This document shows, piece by piece, positions 6,137 through 13,259 of a stretch of 13,625 bases of DNA (positions are counted from its first letter, which is position 1; each line of letters begins with the position of its first letter). The notes under the pieces are model-generated. The model was given only the letters and a program-made list of their open reading frames with translations. It ran no database searches and had not been told where the DNA came from. Origin of the DNA: JBMYXZ01 sp049608925 (lineage in GTDB: Bacteria > Pseudomonadota > Alphaproteobacteria > JAGOMX01); assembly GCA_049608925.1 (NCBI GenBank), contig JBMYXZ010000033.1, forward strand, positions 1 through 13,625. Reading direction: 5' to 3'. The translations under genes were made by a program, and so were the position numbers.

Positions 6137-6760
6137 CACTTCACGGATAGTAGGCTTGGTGACTTTCTTGTGTGTTGCCAGCGTATACTGGTTTATAGCA
6201 GACACCAACTGTTGACCGCTGGTAAACGATCTATCAATGCGATTTATCATGTACTTAATTACATCTTCCTCAACGGCCACCTGCAGATCAGCAAAAGCTT
6301 TGGCAATAACCATCTGCAACAGCGCGTCGTCAGGCGGAGCAATTGAGAAGATAGGGCATGAAAATATACGTGACTTTAAGTCAGGAAGCTGAATGTCCCA
6401 TGCGCTGGGAGGGCGCGCGCTGATTAGCAGCATTGATTTGCCTGCAGACTTGGTGTTGTTATAAAGGTGAAACAAGGCCGTTTCGTCTGCAATCTTGTCC
6501 AGGTTATCTAAGACTATATTCTGGCCCTCTAAAGCTTGAAATACGGCACCCGCTCGTCTGGCCCAAAGGTGGGCTAAATGCGTCTTGCCACACCCCCCAG
6601 GGCCGAATATCACTGTACAATGTGCGCCATTCCAATCTGGCCATGCCTGCAGCCAGCCATGCGCTTCGCGATTGGCATCACTGATGATTAAGTCGTCATC
6701 GTCGTACGATGTTTCTAGGGACAGATCAAACGTTTTCTGTAGAGGGCTGCTTTGGGGCAC
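6104..6760 (-). CDS. hdaA: DnaA-related regulatory ATPase HdaA
   Basis: HdaA is a cytoplasmic AAA+ protein related to DnaA domain III. With the DNA-loaded sliding clamp it promotes ATP hydrolysis by DnaA, limiting re-initiation of replication. The 218-residue product starts PQSSPLQKTFDL, the segment where the clamp-binding motif of Hda lies. Walker A is GPGGCGKTH (about 53-61), the Walker B strand NIVLDNLDKI (about 81-90), and the sensor/arginine-finger region ISARPPSAWD...LKSRI. RSFTSGQQLVSAIN near the end matches the lid region. The start chosen is GTG at 6758-6760: AGGAGA lies about 10 nt upstream, and the longer frame to 6871 adds 37 residues unlike the family. The gene overlaps the permease by 35 bp, suggesting translational coupling, and ends the cluster. 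Confidence 0.9.
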   Translation of the reverse strand: MPQSSPLQKTFDLSLETSYDDDDLIISDANREAHGWLQAWPDWNGAHCTVIFGPGGCGKTHLAHLWARRAGAVFQALEGQNIVLDNLDKIADETALFHLYNNTKSAGKSMLLISARPPSAWDIQLPDLKSRIFSCPIFSIAPPDDALLQMVIAKAFADLQVAVEEDVIKYMINRIDRSFTSGQQLVSAINQYTLATHKKVTKPTIREVLAQSTSGARA

Positions 6761-7865
6761 GTTGGGGGCGTCTCCTCGCTGATGGTTTGCGCGGTTGTTT
6801 TCTGCGAGGATGATCTCCGCGATACCACTTGCTGTCAAGGTAAATATTTGTTGCAAACCTGACCAAGACACCGATTGCCGCAGCTATAGGTAGGGCAAAT
6901 ATGACGCCGATAAAACCAAATAAGCTACCACAGGCAAGCAAGGCGAAAATAACCCATACAGGGTGCAGGCCGATGCGTTCGCCTACCAGTTTTGGGGTTA
7001 ATAGATTGCCTTCGATGATATTCCCTACTGCAAAGACACCTGCAACCATCAAGATTGAGTTCCAGTCTGAAAATTGTGAGAACGCAACCCCCATTCCGAC
7101 GGCAACACCAATGGTCATCCCAACAAAGGGGATGAAAGACAATAGACCTGTTACAACACCAATTGTCAGTGCGTAATTCAGTCCAACAAAAAGCAAACCA
7201 ACGCTGTATATAACTGCTTGAATCAAACAGACAAGAGCCTGGCCTTGTACGAAACCAGCAAGCGTATCATTAATATTGCGCACTTGTTGAACGATATGCT
7301 TTTCTTGCTCACGCGGTAGCAAGCGCGATAGCTGAGCCGTTACCTTTGGCCAATCTCGCAACAGGAAAAAAGCCACCAGCGGCATAATGATAATCAAGGA
7401 AATTAAGTTGGCAATCGCCAGGGTATTCGTCAATAAGTTCGCAAGCAGCTTTAAAGCCCATGAAAGGGATTTACCAATATACTCGCCTGCGTTTGTTTTA
7501 AGACCGGCAATATCATCGAGATTGACATAGTCTGAGAGATTGATCAGGTATGGCCACATACTTTCATACAGGCGTTCGCCGTATTCTGGTAAAGCTGCAG
7601 CAAGGCGCACCATTTCCTTGGTAAGGAAAGGAATCGACATAATCAAGAGGCCAACAAATATGGCTAGGAAACCGATGATCATGACCAGGGCTCCCAACGA
7701 CCGGGGAATATGCCAAGACTTCATACGCGTTACAGCAGGGTTCATGATATATGCGAGAAACAAACCAACGATAAAGGGCATCAAGATATTGCTGATGGAA
7801 TAAAACATCAAGAAAATCAGAGAGGCGGCAATAATCCATGGCCAAAGCTTTGGACTAATGTTCAT
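6726..7865 (-). CDS. AI-2E/PerM-family membrane protein
   Basis: This 379-residue polytopic inner-membrane protein belongs to the AI-2E transporter family (UPF0118, PerM/TqsA-like). The family includes autoinducer exporters and ion antiporters, so the substrate cannot be read from sequence. Hydrophobic segments occupy the N-terminus (WIIAASLIFLMFYSISNILM, then GLFLAYIMNPAV), a middle region (LANLISLIIIMPLVAFFLLRDW) and the C-terminal half. That half carries the conserved FVQGQALVCLIQA, LSFIPFVGMTIG and VGERIGLHPVWVIFALLA. The last 30 or so residues are an unusual Arg/Lys/Pro-rich tail (RRKQPRKPSARRRPQR), part of which is encoded in the overlap with hdaA. GGAGG lies 11 nt before the ATG, and the ATG overlaps the upstream phosphatidyltransferase stop by 11 bp. 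Neighbourhood with hdaA is common in alphaproteobacteria. Confidence 0.9.
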   Translation of the reverse strand: MNISPKLWPWIIAASLIFLMFYSISNILMPFIVGLFLAYIMNPAVTRMKSWHIPRSLGALVMIIGFLAIFVGLLIMSIPFLTKEMVRLAAALPEYGERLYESMWPYLINLSDYVNLDDIAGLKTNAGEYIGKSLSWALKLLANLLTNTLAIANLISLIIIMPLVAFFLLRDWPKVTAQLSRLLPREQEKHIVQQVRNINDTLAGFVQGQALVCLIQAVIYSVGLLFVGLNYALTIGVVTGLLSFIPFVGMTIGVAVGMGVAFSQFSDWNSILMVAGVFAVGNIIEGNLLTPKLVGERIGLHPVWVIFALLACGSLFGFIGVIFALPIAAAIGVLVRFATNIYLDSKWYRGDHPRRKQPRKPSARRRPQRAPKQPSTENV

Positions 7866-8457
7866 CTAATTCTGGGCCTCCGGCTGCTATATGTTTAAGC
7901 CATAATAACACATAAGCACCGCCAGATAAAATGGTCGTGGCCGCGATGGTAATATACAGGACCGGTAAAACAGCAGGAACCGTAAAGTTCAAGCCCAATT
8001 CAGCCAACAGCCATGCCAGGGTAACGATTTGCAGAAAGGTGTTTACTTTGCTGATCATCAGGGGCTTGGCAATCAAGTCTTTGTCCAATAGGAACAGTAA
8101 CAGTGTGCCGCCCAAGATCATAAAATCGCGAAAGACTATCAGGATAACCAACCATATGGGCATATATCCGGTCATTCCCATGGTTACGTACAGCGTAACC
8201 AGCATGACCTTATCGGCGATTGGGTCTAGGAATGCTCCGAGGCGGGATGGCGTTTTAAGCAGTCTGGCGACCAGGCCATCAAACATATCTGAGATGCCGG
8301 CTAAACAAGTTGTGATAAAAGCGGCGAACATCCTATCTGTCAGGATCATCCAGACAATGACAGGCACAGAAAACAACCGGGCTAGGCTGATCAGGTTAGG
8401 CCACGTTAGGATTAAGACGGCATATAAGTTGGGGTTCCGCTGCTGCTGATCTCCCAT
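7855..8457 (-). CDS. CDP-alcohol phosphatidyltransferase (PgsA-like)
   Basis: This 200-residue integral membrane enzyme transfers a phosphatidyl group from CDP-diacylglycerol to an alcohol. The PgsA-type reaction makes phosphatidylglycerol phosphate from glycerol 3-phosphate. The complete catalytic signature is present: DMFDGLVAR, eight residues, then GAFLDPIAD, giving D-x2-DG-x2-AR-x8-G-x3-D-x3-D, whose Asp residues bind the metals. Several hydrophobic helices surround it (VIVWMILTDRMFAAFITT, VTLYVTMGMTG, WLVILIVF, GTLLLFLLD). Many alphaproteobacteria carry a separate pgsA elsewhere, so this copy may be a paralogue with another acceptor alcohol. GAGGGA lies 2 nt (GA of the core 4-5 nt) before the ATG. 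The start overlaps the DUF2066 gene by 46 bp and the end overlaps the permease by 11 bp. Confidence 0.92.
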   Translation of the reverse strand: MGDQQQRNPNLYAVLILTWPNLISLARLFSVPVIVWMILTDRMFAAFITTCLAGISDMFDGLVARLLKTPSRLGAFLDPIADKVMLVTLYVTMGMTGYMPIWLVILIVFRDFMILGGTLLLFLLDKDLIAKPLMISKVNTFLQIVTLAWLLAELGLNFTVPAVLPVLYITIAATTILSGGAYVLLWLKHIAAGGPELDEH

Positions 8458-9509
8458 AGTCCCTCACCAAGTTTAATAAGCCTAAATCCGCGTGCACTTA
8501 ATGCCGACGCCAGTGTCTGAAAATTACCAGTAAATGTCAGGTTCGCTGTGGCGCCTTGCCGGCTGATAGTATTCAAGTTCAGTTGTTGAATGCTAGGAAT
8601 GTCTCTCAATGCGCTTTGAGCCATGCGCCATTCCTGCAAAGAATTAAAAGGAATCTGTGCCAGAACTTTGTGAATGCCATTGTGGCCACCATGAACGGTT
8701 ACTTGTTGCTTCGAGAAGCTTTCCAGCGAGGTAATGGCCTGTGAAATAGCTTGATCAAAAGGCTTGCCTGATTCCGGCTGTGCATATGTATTTTTTGGAT
8801 TCATCGAGCGGCCATCCAGCGTCCAAATTGTCGAGCTGATTTCCATAGGGGCCGTCGGATTGTTTGAATCAATGCGCGCGATGACAATTAAAGCACCGGC
8901 TGTGCCATAGCGCCGCGACAACTTCTCTAGGCCAACAGGGTCGCGGTTAAAAGCTTGTGAGATGTTTAGGGACTGCATATCCGTCAGATCACCTATGGGA
9001 ATGGTTACTGGGGTTAGCGCGCTCAGGCTTTTGCGCTCTTTCCAAGCGTTAAACCAGGGGTTAATGTCGCCCCAAAGCTGCGGCTTGCCGTCACGCATTA
9101 GGATCGGAACAACAACCAACGGGTTGCGCGGTGTTGTTGCTGCGCTGGTAATTTGTTGTCCGCCAAGAATATCTTTGATGGCATTCTCATCAAAGGTAAA
9201 TGTTAAGGTGGCAATATAACGGCGGGCAGAATTCTTTTGGTGTGTAACTTCGTAATCTTGAATCAGGTTGTCCAAGTCACCAGGCGGGATGTTTTTAAAG
9301 CGCTCGGCCTCTCCCTCGGGCAGCAACCGTTTCATCAACTTATTAAAAGCCTTGATGCGTGCCAAAGCCATGGCTTTCGCCTGGGCGGTAACAGCATCTT
9401 TGGCGCGCGCGTCGACTTTCACGCCTGTAACAGTATACAGTTCAGCGGCCGCAGCCGGAAGCGCAAGGAGCACCATCATAAAAAGCGTTGTGATTAGACG
9501 ATCTATCAT
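8412..9509 (-). CDS. DUF2066 exported protein
   Basis: This is a DUF2066-domain protein of unknown function, about 365 residues. The N-terminus MIDRLITTLFMMVLLALPAAAA|E is a Sec signal peptide, so the protein should act in the periplasm. The start of the mature part, LYTVTGVKVDARAKDAVTAQAKAM, followed by a helix rich in Ala and Lys, is characteristic of the family. Later segments include LVVVPILMRDG, LWGDINPWFNAW and, near the end, LTFTGNFQTLASALSARGF. The start at 9507-9509 is preferred over the ATG at 9525-9527: AAAGGAG lies 8 nt upstream of it, and the signal peptide then begins properly. It sits 28 bp after ndk and overlaps the phosphatidyltransferase. DUF2066 genes commonly lie next to these partners in alphaproteobacteria, but no role is established. 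Confidence 0.87.
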   Translation of the reverse strand: MIDRLITTLFMMVLLALPAAAAELYTVTGVKVDARAKDAVTAQAKAMALARIKAFNKLMKRLLPEGEAERFKNIPPGDLDNLIQDYEVTHQKNSARRYIATLTFTFDENAIKDILGGQQITSAATTPRNPLVVVPILMRDGKPQLWGDINPWFNAWKERKSLSALTPVTIPIGDLTDMQSLNISQAFNRDPVGLEKLSRRYGTAGALIVIARIDSNNPTAPMEISSTIWTLDGRSMNPKNTYAQPESGKPFDQAISQAITSLESFSKQQVTVHGGHNGIHKVLAQIPFNSLQEWRMAQSALRDIPSIQQLNLNTISRQGATANLTFTGNFQTLASALSARGFRLIKLGEGLWEISSSGTPTYMPS

Positions 9510-9537
9510 GGTTGGTGCTCCTTTCATAAAAGCAATC

Positions 9538-9960
9538 TTATCCTACGATATCAGATAGGCTGAAGAAGAAGGAAATTTCGAAAGCTGCTGTGTCTTCTGC
9601 GTCAGAACCGTGCACAGTGTTGCGATCGATGCTTTCGCCGAAAGTCTTACGAATTGTACCTTCATCAGCATTTTCTGGGTTTGTTGCACCCATAACTTCA
9701 CGGTTGCGGGCGATAGCATTTTCACCAGCAAGAACCTGTACTACAACTGGGCCAGAGCACATGTACTCGCACAGGTCTTTGTAGAAGGGACGCTCTTCAT
9801 GTACTTGATAGAACATTTGTGCTTGGTCTTCTGTCAGCCATACGCGCTTTTGCGCAACGATGCGCAGGTCAGCATCTTCCAGCATAGCGTTAACTTTACC
9901 AGTGATATTACGCTCGGTTGCATCAGGTTTCAAAATCGATAATGTTAGTTGCTCACTCAT
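9538..9960 (-). CDS. ndk: Nucleoside diphosphate kinase
   Basis: This cytoplasmic enzyme of 140 residues moves the gamma-phosphate from ATP to other nucleoside diphosphates through a phosphohistidine, keeping NTP and dNTP pools balanced. The catalytic His117 lies in NTVHGSDAEDTAAFEI, the family signature, at the same number as in E. coli. Lys11 (ILKPDA), Tyr51 and Arg87 (IARNREVMGATNP) are also in place, and the C-terminus FSLSDIVG is typical. The start is the ATG at 9958-9960, giving the usual length, with TTGGAGA about 10 nt upstream. The open frame runs 14 codons further back, but that extension is absent from the family. It is 19 bp downstream of holC in the cluster. Confidence 0.97.
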   Translation of the reverse strand: MSEQLTLSILKPDATERNITGKVNAMLEDADLRIVAQKRVWLTEDQAQMFYQVHEERPFYKDLCEYMCSGPVVVQVLAGENAIARNREVMGATNPENADEGTIRKTFGESIDRNTVHGSDAEDTAAFEISFFFSLSDIVG

Positions 9961-9979
9961 GGTGATCTTTTCTCCAATA

Positions 9980-10432
9980 CTAATCTCGTTTTTGCCAGCC
10001 ATTTGCTCCCTGGACCCAATAGGTCACAGTGTGACCGGCAGCTTGGTACTGGTCAACCTTACTGTTGACCTTTGATACAGCAGTTGTATCACGGCCATCC
10101 ACAAGTTCAAGACATTTCTCGAAACTGTCGAGTTGTTCGCCGGCACTGATGCCATCGACCAACACCAGAACTGTGGCATCATTGGGGCGCTCGACTTTAT
10201 CGCTTAGCCAAATGGGCTGATCTTCCGGAAAACCATCCTTTTTTGTGCCGTGGGGGATGAAAGAACCTTTCCCCAAGGTCCATAATGACGTCGTTAACTG
10301 CTCAACGCGTTCTTCCTCCGGCGCTACAATCACAGCGCGCTTGCCGCCGGCCAGCACTTTCTCCATAAGACTGGAGATAATACGTTCCAGCGGCGCGGTT
10401 GAGTACTCGTAAATACTAACTTCAGCTTTCAT
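9980..10432 (-). CDS. holC: DNA polymerase III chi subunit HolC
   Basis: This 150-residue cytoplasmic protein is the clamp-loader accessory subunit that links the replisome to single-strand binding protein. Family marks are the GSFIPHGTKKDGFPEDQPIWLSD segment (about 57-79; the conserved pattern F.PH....G.P..QPIWL) and VLVLVDG (about 88-94). The family's usual C-terminal helical part follows, with WVQGANGWQKRD at the end. Length is normal. The start ATG (10430-10432) lies inside the end of pepA, an 11-bp overlap, with only a weak GAAAGA ahead, so translation probably depends on ribosomes finishing pepA. The pepA-holC pairing is widespread in proteobacteria. Confidence 0.95.
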   Translation of the reverse strand: MKAEVSIYEYSTAPLERIISSLMEKVLAGGKRAVIVAPEEERVEQLTTSLWTLGKGSFIPHGTKKDGFPEDQPIWLSDKVERPNDATVLVLVDGISAGEQLDSFEKCLELVDGRDTTAVSKVNSKVDQYQAAGHTVTYWVQGANGWQKRD

Positions 10433-11909
10433 AATGGTCTTTCACCAAACGATCAAGCAAACGCACACCATAACCGGTTGCCCCAGCATCTCCGAATGCT
10501 TGTTGCTTTGAAGCATAAGCAGCCCCTGCGATATCCAAGTGTGCCCAAGGCGTTTTATTTACAAAACGTTCGAGGAATTTTGCCGCGGTAATACTGCCCG
10601 GGCCCATACGCGTTTTATGCGTATTACGTACGTCAGCCACCACGCTGTCGATTTCCTTGTCATAAAAAGCATCTGTGGGCAAATGCCACAGCTTTTCATC
10701 GACGGCTTTACCGCTTTTCAATAAGTTCTGAGTTAGCTCATCATTGTTAGAGAACAGGCCAGCATAGTCTGTACCCAAGCAAATCAAGATAGCACCTGTC
10801 AAAGTCGCCAAGTCGATCATAATCTGTGGCTTAAAGCGATCTTGCGTATACCACAGAGCGTCAGCTAGAACCAAGCGTCCTTCCGCATCAGTATTCAACA
10901 CTTCAATGGTTTGGCCTGACATAGATTTAACTATATCTCCTGGGCGTTGCGCATCGCCAGAGACCATGTTTTCCACAAGTCCCATAACACCAATGGCGTT
11001 GACTTTTGCCTTGCGCATGGCTAGCGCTTTCATGGTGCCTATTACTGCACCAGCACCACCCATGTCCATTTTCATTTCTTCCATAGCGCCGGCTGGCTTT
11101 AGGCTGAGACCACCACTGTCAAAGGTAACACCTTTGCCCACAAAGGCCACAGGGGCGTCTTCTTTACCGGCACCATTCCATTGCATGATAACCAGTTGTG
11201 ATTCGTGATCGCTGGCGCGGCCAACACCCAACAGCGCGTTCATGCCCAATGATTGCATTTTGCGCTCGCCTAGAACTTCGATTTTGACACCCAGCTTGCT
11301 TAGGGCTTTGGCTTCCTCGACCATACGCGGTGGATTTACAACGTTTGCAGGCTCATTCACCAAGTGACGAGCTAGCAGAGACCCTTCGCCAGCTGCACGA
11401 AGCGGGCCATAGGCTTGCTCAACAGCACTGGCATCATTGCTGACAATTCTGACTTCAGACAGTTGCGGCTTTTTCTCAGCGGCTTCTTTGGTTAGGTACT
11501 GGTCAAAACGGTATGACCTAAGGTGGGCACCGTGGGCAATATGCGCCATGGATAATGCGTGATCTGTGCCGTTAGCCTTGACCGATCCCATACGAATATC
11601 CAATGTTTTGCCAGGGCATCGCTTTAACGCGTTAACAATGCGTGCGCCAGTTTTGGCCATTGCAAGCTCGTCGATATCTTTTTTATCGCCCAAGCCAACT
11701 AGAAGCAGGTGAGATGCATTCATGCTCTCAGGGGCAGGGACCAATAGCACGTCACCGCCACGACCCTTAAAATGTGAGCTAGAGATTATCCGTTCAATAG
11801 CTGCTTGGCCCAAGCTTTTTGCTTCTTCCGTAAGGTCGTTATCTTTAAAGGCTCCTACCGCGATAATATCTACGCTGCTGGAAGGAGAGTCTACAAACAA
11901 AATATCCAT
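10422..11909 (-). CDS. pepA: Leucyl aminopeptidase (M17 family, PepA)
   Basis: This 495-residue cytoplasmic dinuclear metallopeptidase removes N-terminal residues, preferring Leu, from peptides and is important in peptide turnover. In some bacteria PepA also binds DNA. Metal and catalytic residues are visible: GKGVTFDSGGLSLK (about 258-271), the Asp in MKMDMGGAGA (about 280-289) and the M17 signature NTDAEGRLVLADAL (about 340-353). The N-terminal macro-like domain occupies roughly the first 160 residues. The start at 11907-11909 is chosen because GAGG lies 8 nt before it and MDILFVDS matches the usual beginning. The frame runs open to about 11996, but those extra 29 residues look non-coding. 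It heads the seven-gene cluster and diverges from eipB across a 94-bp gap. Confidence 0.96.
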   Translation of the reverse strand: MDILFVDSPSSSVDIIAVGAFKDNDLTEEAKSLGQAAIERIISSSHFKGRGGDVLLVPAPESMNASHLLLVGLGDKKDIDELAMAKTGARIVNALKRCPGKTLDIRMGSVKANGTDHALSMAHIAHGAHLRSYRFDQYLTKEAAEKKPQLSEVRIVSNDASAVEQAYGPLRAAGEGSLLARHLVNEPANVVNPPRMVEEAKALSKLGVKIEVLGERKMQSLGMNALLGVGRASDHESQLVIMQWNGAGKEDAPVAFVGKGVTFDSGGLSLKPAGAMEEMKMDMGGAGAVIGTMKALAMRKAKVNAIGVMGLVENMVSGDAQRPGDIVKSMSGQTIEVLNTDAEGRLVLADALWYTQDRFKPQIMIDLATLTGAILICLGTDYAGLFSNNDELTQNLLKSGKAVDEKLWHLPTDAFYDKEIDSVVADVRNTHKTRMGPGSITAAKFLERFVNKTPWAHLDIAGAAYASKQQAFGDAGATGYGVRLLDRLVKDHYES

Positions 11910-12003
11910 GTGTTGCCTCGATTTATGAGTTGTCATTAACGTTGTACGCCTATCGAAATGGGCAGTACAGAGTTTTTTAATATCTTTGTGGTGCAATGGT
12001 ACT

Positions 12004-12771
12004 ATGACTCGGGTACTGATAACAATAGTGCTGTTCTTATCTGGTTCGCTTTTAGAGGCGGCTATTGCGCCACATCGTGCTTATTATAAAGTCTCCATGA
12101 TTTCAGCCCAAGATCGCACCAGCATTATCGATACCAAAGGCACCATGACCTTAAAAATGGATCGCGTATGTGATGGTTGGACGATCGAGCAAAATTCAAA
12201 GACGCTGACGCACACGAAAATGGGCATTCCCGAAGAATTGATTGCGCACTATGTTGCCTGGGAATCAGAAAGCGGTGACCAGCTGCGTTTTTATACGCGT
12301 CGACAAGTAAATAGCATGACAACCGAGCGTATCGATGGTGTGGCAGGCTTTGGAGAAACACAAGGAACGGTTGATTTTAATCATCCCGAGATCAAGACTT
12401 TCCCGCTGGGAAAAGCAACAGTGCCACCCATGCAGCATTTGCAGAAGATTCTAAGCCTGGCCGAAAAGGGCGAGTCGATGACCAGTGCGACTGTGTTCGA
12501 TGGTAGCTATTTTGGCGAGCCTGTTAATATCAGTGTGTTTGTGGGCAAAGCCTCGCCCGCATGCCAGCAAGCCCTGGGTGCAGTTAATCAGTGGCCGCTG
12601 CACATGGCAATATTTGACCAAAATTCGCAAGATGCCAACCCAAACTTTGTTATTAATCAGAACATGTCAGACAACGGCGTAATGTGCTCGTATACGATCG
12701 ATTTTGGCGATTATAAAGTGAGGGGCGACCTGCAAAGAGTTGAGTACCTGGATGAGAAAAGCTGTGGGTAG
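12004..12771 (+). CDS. eipB: Cell envelope integrity protein EipB (DUF1849)
   Basis: This 255-residue periplasmic protein belongs to the EipB/DUF1849 family, found in alphaproteobacteria. In Brucella, EipB folds as a beta-spiral and supports envelope integrity. The signal peptide is about residues 1-22 (hydrophobic core VLITIVLFLSGSLL). The mature start APHRAYYKVSM is the family hallmark. Cys56 in DRVCDGWTIEQ and Cys254 in EKSCG, one residue from the end, match the pair forming the conserved disulfide in Brucella EipB; two further Cys (SPACQQ, GVMCSYT) may be additional. The ATG at 12004 is preferred because it starts a normal signal peptide; no good ribosome binding site is seen, and a TTG at 11986 in the same frame is less likely. 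Its stop lies 4 bp from the stop of the converging antitoxin gene. Confidence 0.92.
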   Translation: MTRVLITIVLFLSGSLLEAAIAPHRAYYKVSMISAQDRTSIIDTKGTMTLKMDRVCDGWTIEQNSKTLTHTKMGIPEELIAHYVAWESESGDQLRFYTRRQVNSMTTERIDGVAGFGETQGTVDFNHPEIKTFPLGKATVPPMQHLQKILSLAEKGESMTSATVFDGSYFGEPVNISVFVGKASPACQQALGAVNQWPLHMAIFDQNSQDANPNFVINQNMSDNGVMCSYTIDFGDYKVRGDLQRVEYLDEKSCG

Positions 12772-12775
12772 ATGT

Positions 12776-13081
12776 TTAGTGGTTTAAGTAGTCCAGAGAT
12801 AATCTAAAGCCAAGTCCTTTTAAAAGTCGCGTTATAGTCTCAAGCCTGGGTCTTCTATCGCCGGACATGATCTTGTATAAATTCTGTCGGCTAAGATTGG
12901 TCTTTTTTGACAGCTTAGTCATGCCGCCCTGTGCATCTGTGACTTGCTTGAGCGCTCTTAGGAATTCAATAGTATCGCCGTCTTGTTCATATTCTTCGAG
13001 AGCTACTTCAAGATATAGACGAGCTTGCTCGGGGTTCTTTAGCTTTTCAATGTGGTATGTTTCAAAACTTTTTGTAGGCAT
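12776..13081 (-). CDS. HigA/COG3636-type antitoxin-like HTH regulator, no adjacent toxin
   Basis: This 101-residue cytoplasmic protein resembles the 'addiction module antidote' family (TIGR02684/COG3636). The N-terminal half (PEQARLYLEVALEEYEQD, about 17-34, then IEFLRALKQVTDAQGG) is the family's usual lead-in. An XRE-type helix-turn-helix occupies about 54-95 (MTKLSKKTNLSRQNLYKIMSG, then TITRLLKGLGFRL). Such proteins normally neutralise a RelE-like toxin encoded just upstream and repress their own operon. Here the upstream side (13082-13260) has no open frame resembling a toxin and soon runs into repeat sequence, so the gene may be an orphan antitoxin or a stand-alone regulator. No Shine-Dalgarno sequence is evident before the ATG at 13079-13081. 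A palindrome 42 bp upstream may be its operator. Confidence 0.82.
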   Translation of the reverse strand: MPTKSFETYHIEKLKNPEQARLYLEVALEEYEQDGDTIEFLRALKQVTDAQGGMTKLSKKTNLSRQNLYKIMSGDRRPRLETITRLLKGLGFRLSLDYLNH

Positions 13082-13115
13082 TTTTGTAAATCAACTTTTT
13101 TAACTTTAAGATGAC

Positions 13116-13141
13116 AGTATAATTGTCGCATATTGGCGACA
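13116..13141 (-). promoter_or_regulatory. Candidate operator and -10 box of the antitoxin-like gene
   Basis: A perfect 6-bp inverted repeat, TGTCGC-ATATTG-GCGACA (13124-13141), lies just upstream of TATACT on the minus strand (13116-13121), a fair -10 box. TTGAAA (13145-13150 on the minus strand) is nearby but at a 23-bp spacing. A palindrome at this place fits binding by the dimeric HTH protein and self-repression; this is inferred from position. Confidence 0.5.
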
Positions 13142-13259
13142 TATTTTCAAGTTAATTTAGGCTTCATGCCTGCAAAATCAATCTAGCAAAAAGGCTTACA
13201 CAATGGGAGCCTAGATATCAAAATCCTACATACTTTTGCCAAGAACTGCGCTAAATCCC

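Noticed and set aside
7931..8449. 172-codon plus-strand frame opposite the phosphatidyltransferase gene
   Set aside because: It is a mirror of the true gene, which has the complete catalytic signature; the antisense peptide is basic and low in hydrophobic order.
11910..11996. Upstream extension of pepA by 29 codons
   Set aside because: The extra residues do not look like the PepA N-terminus, and the ribosome binding site lies before the internal ATG at 11909.
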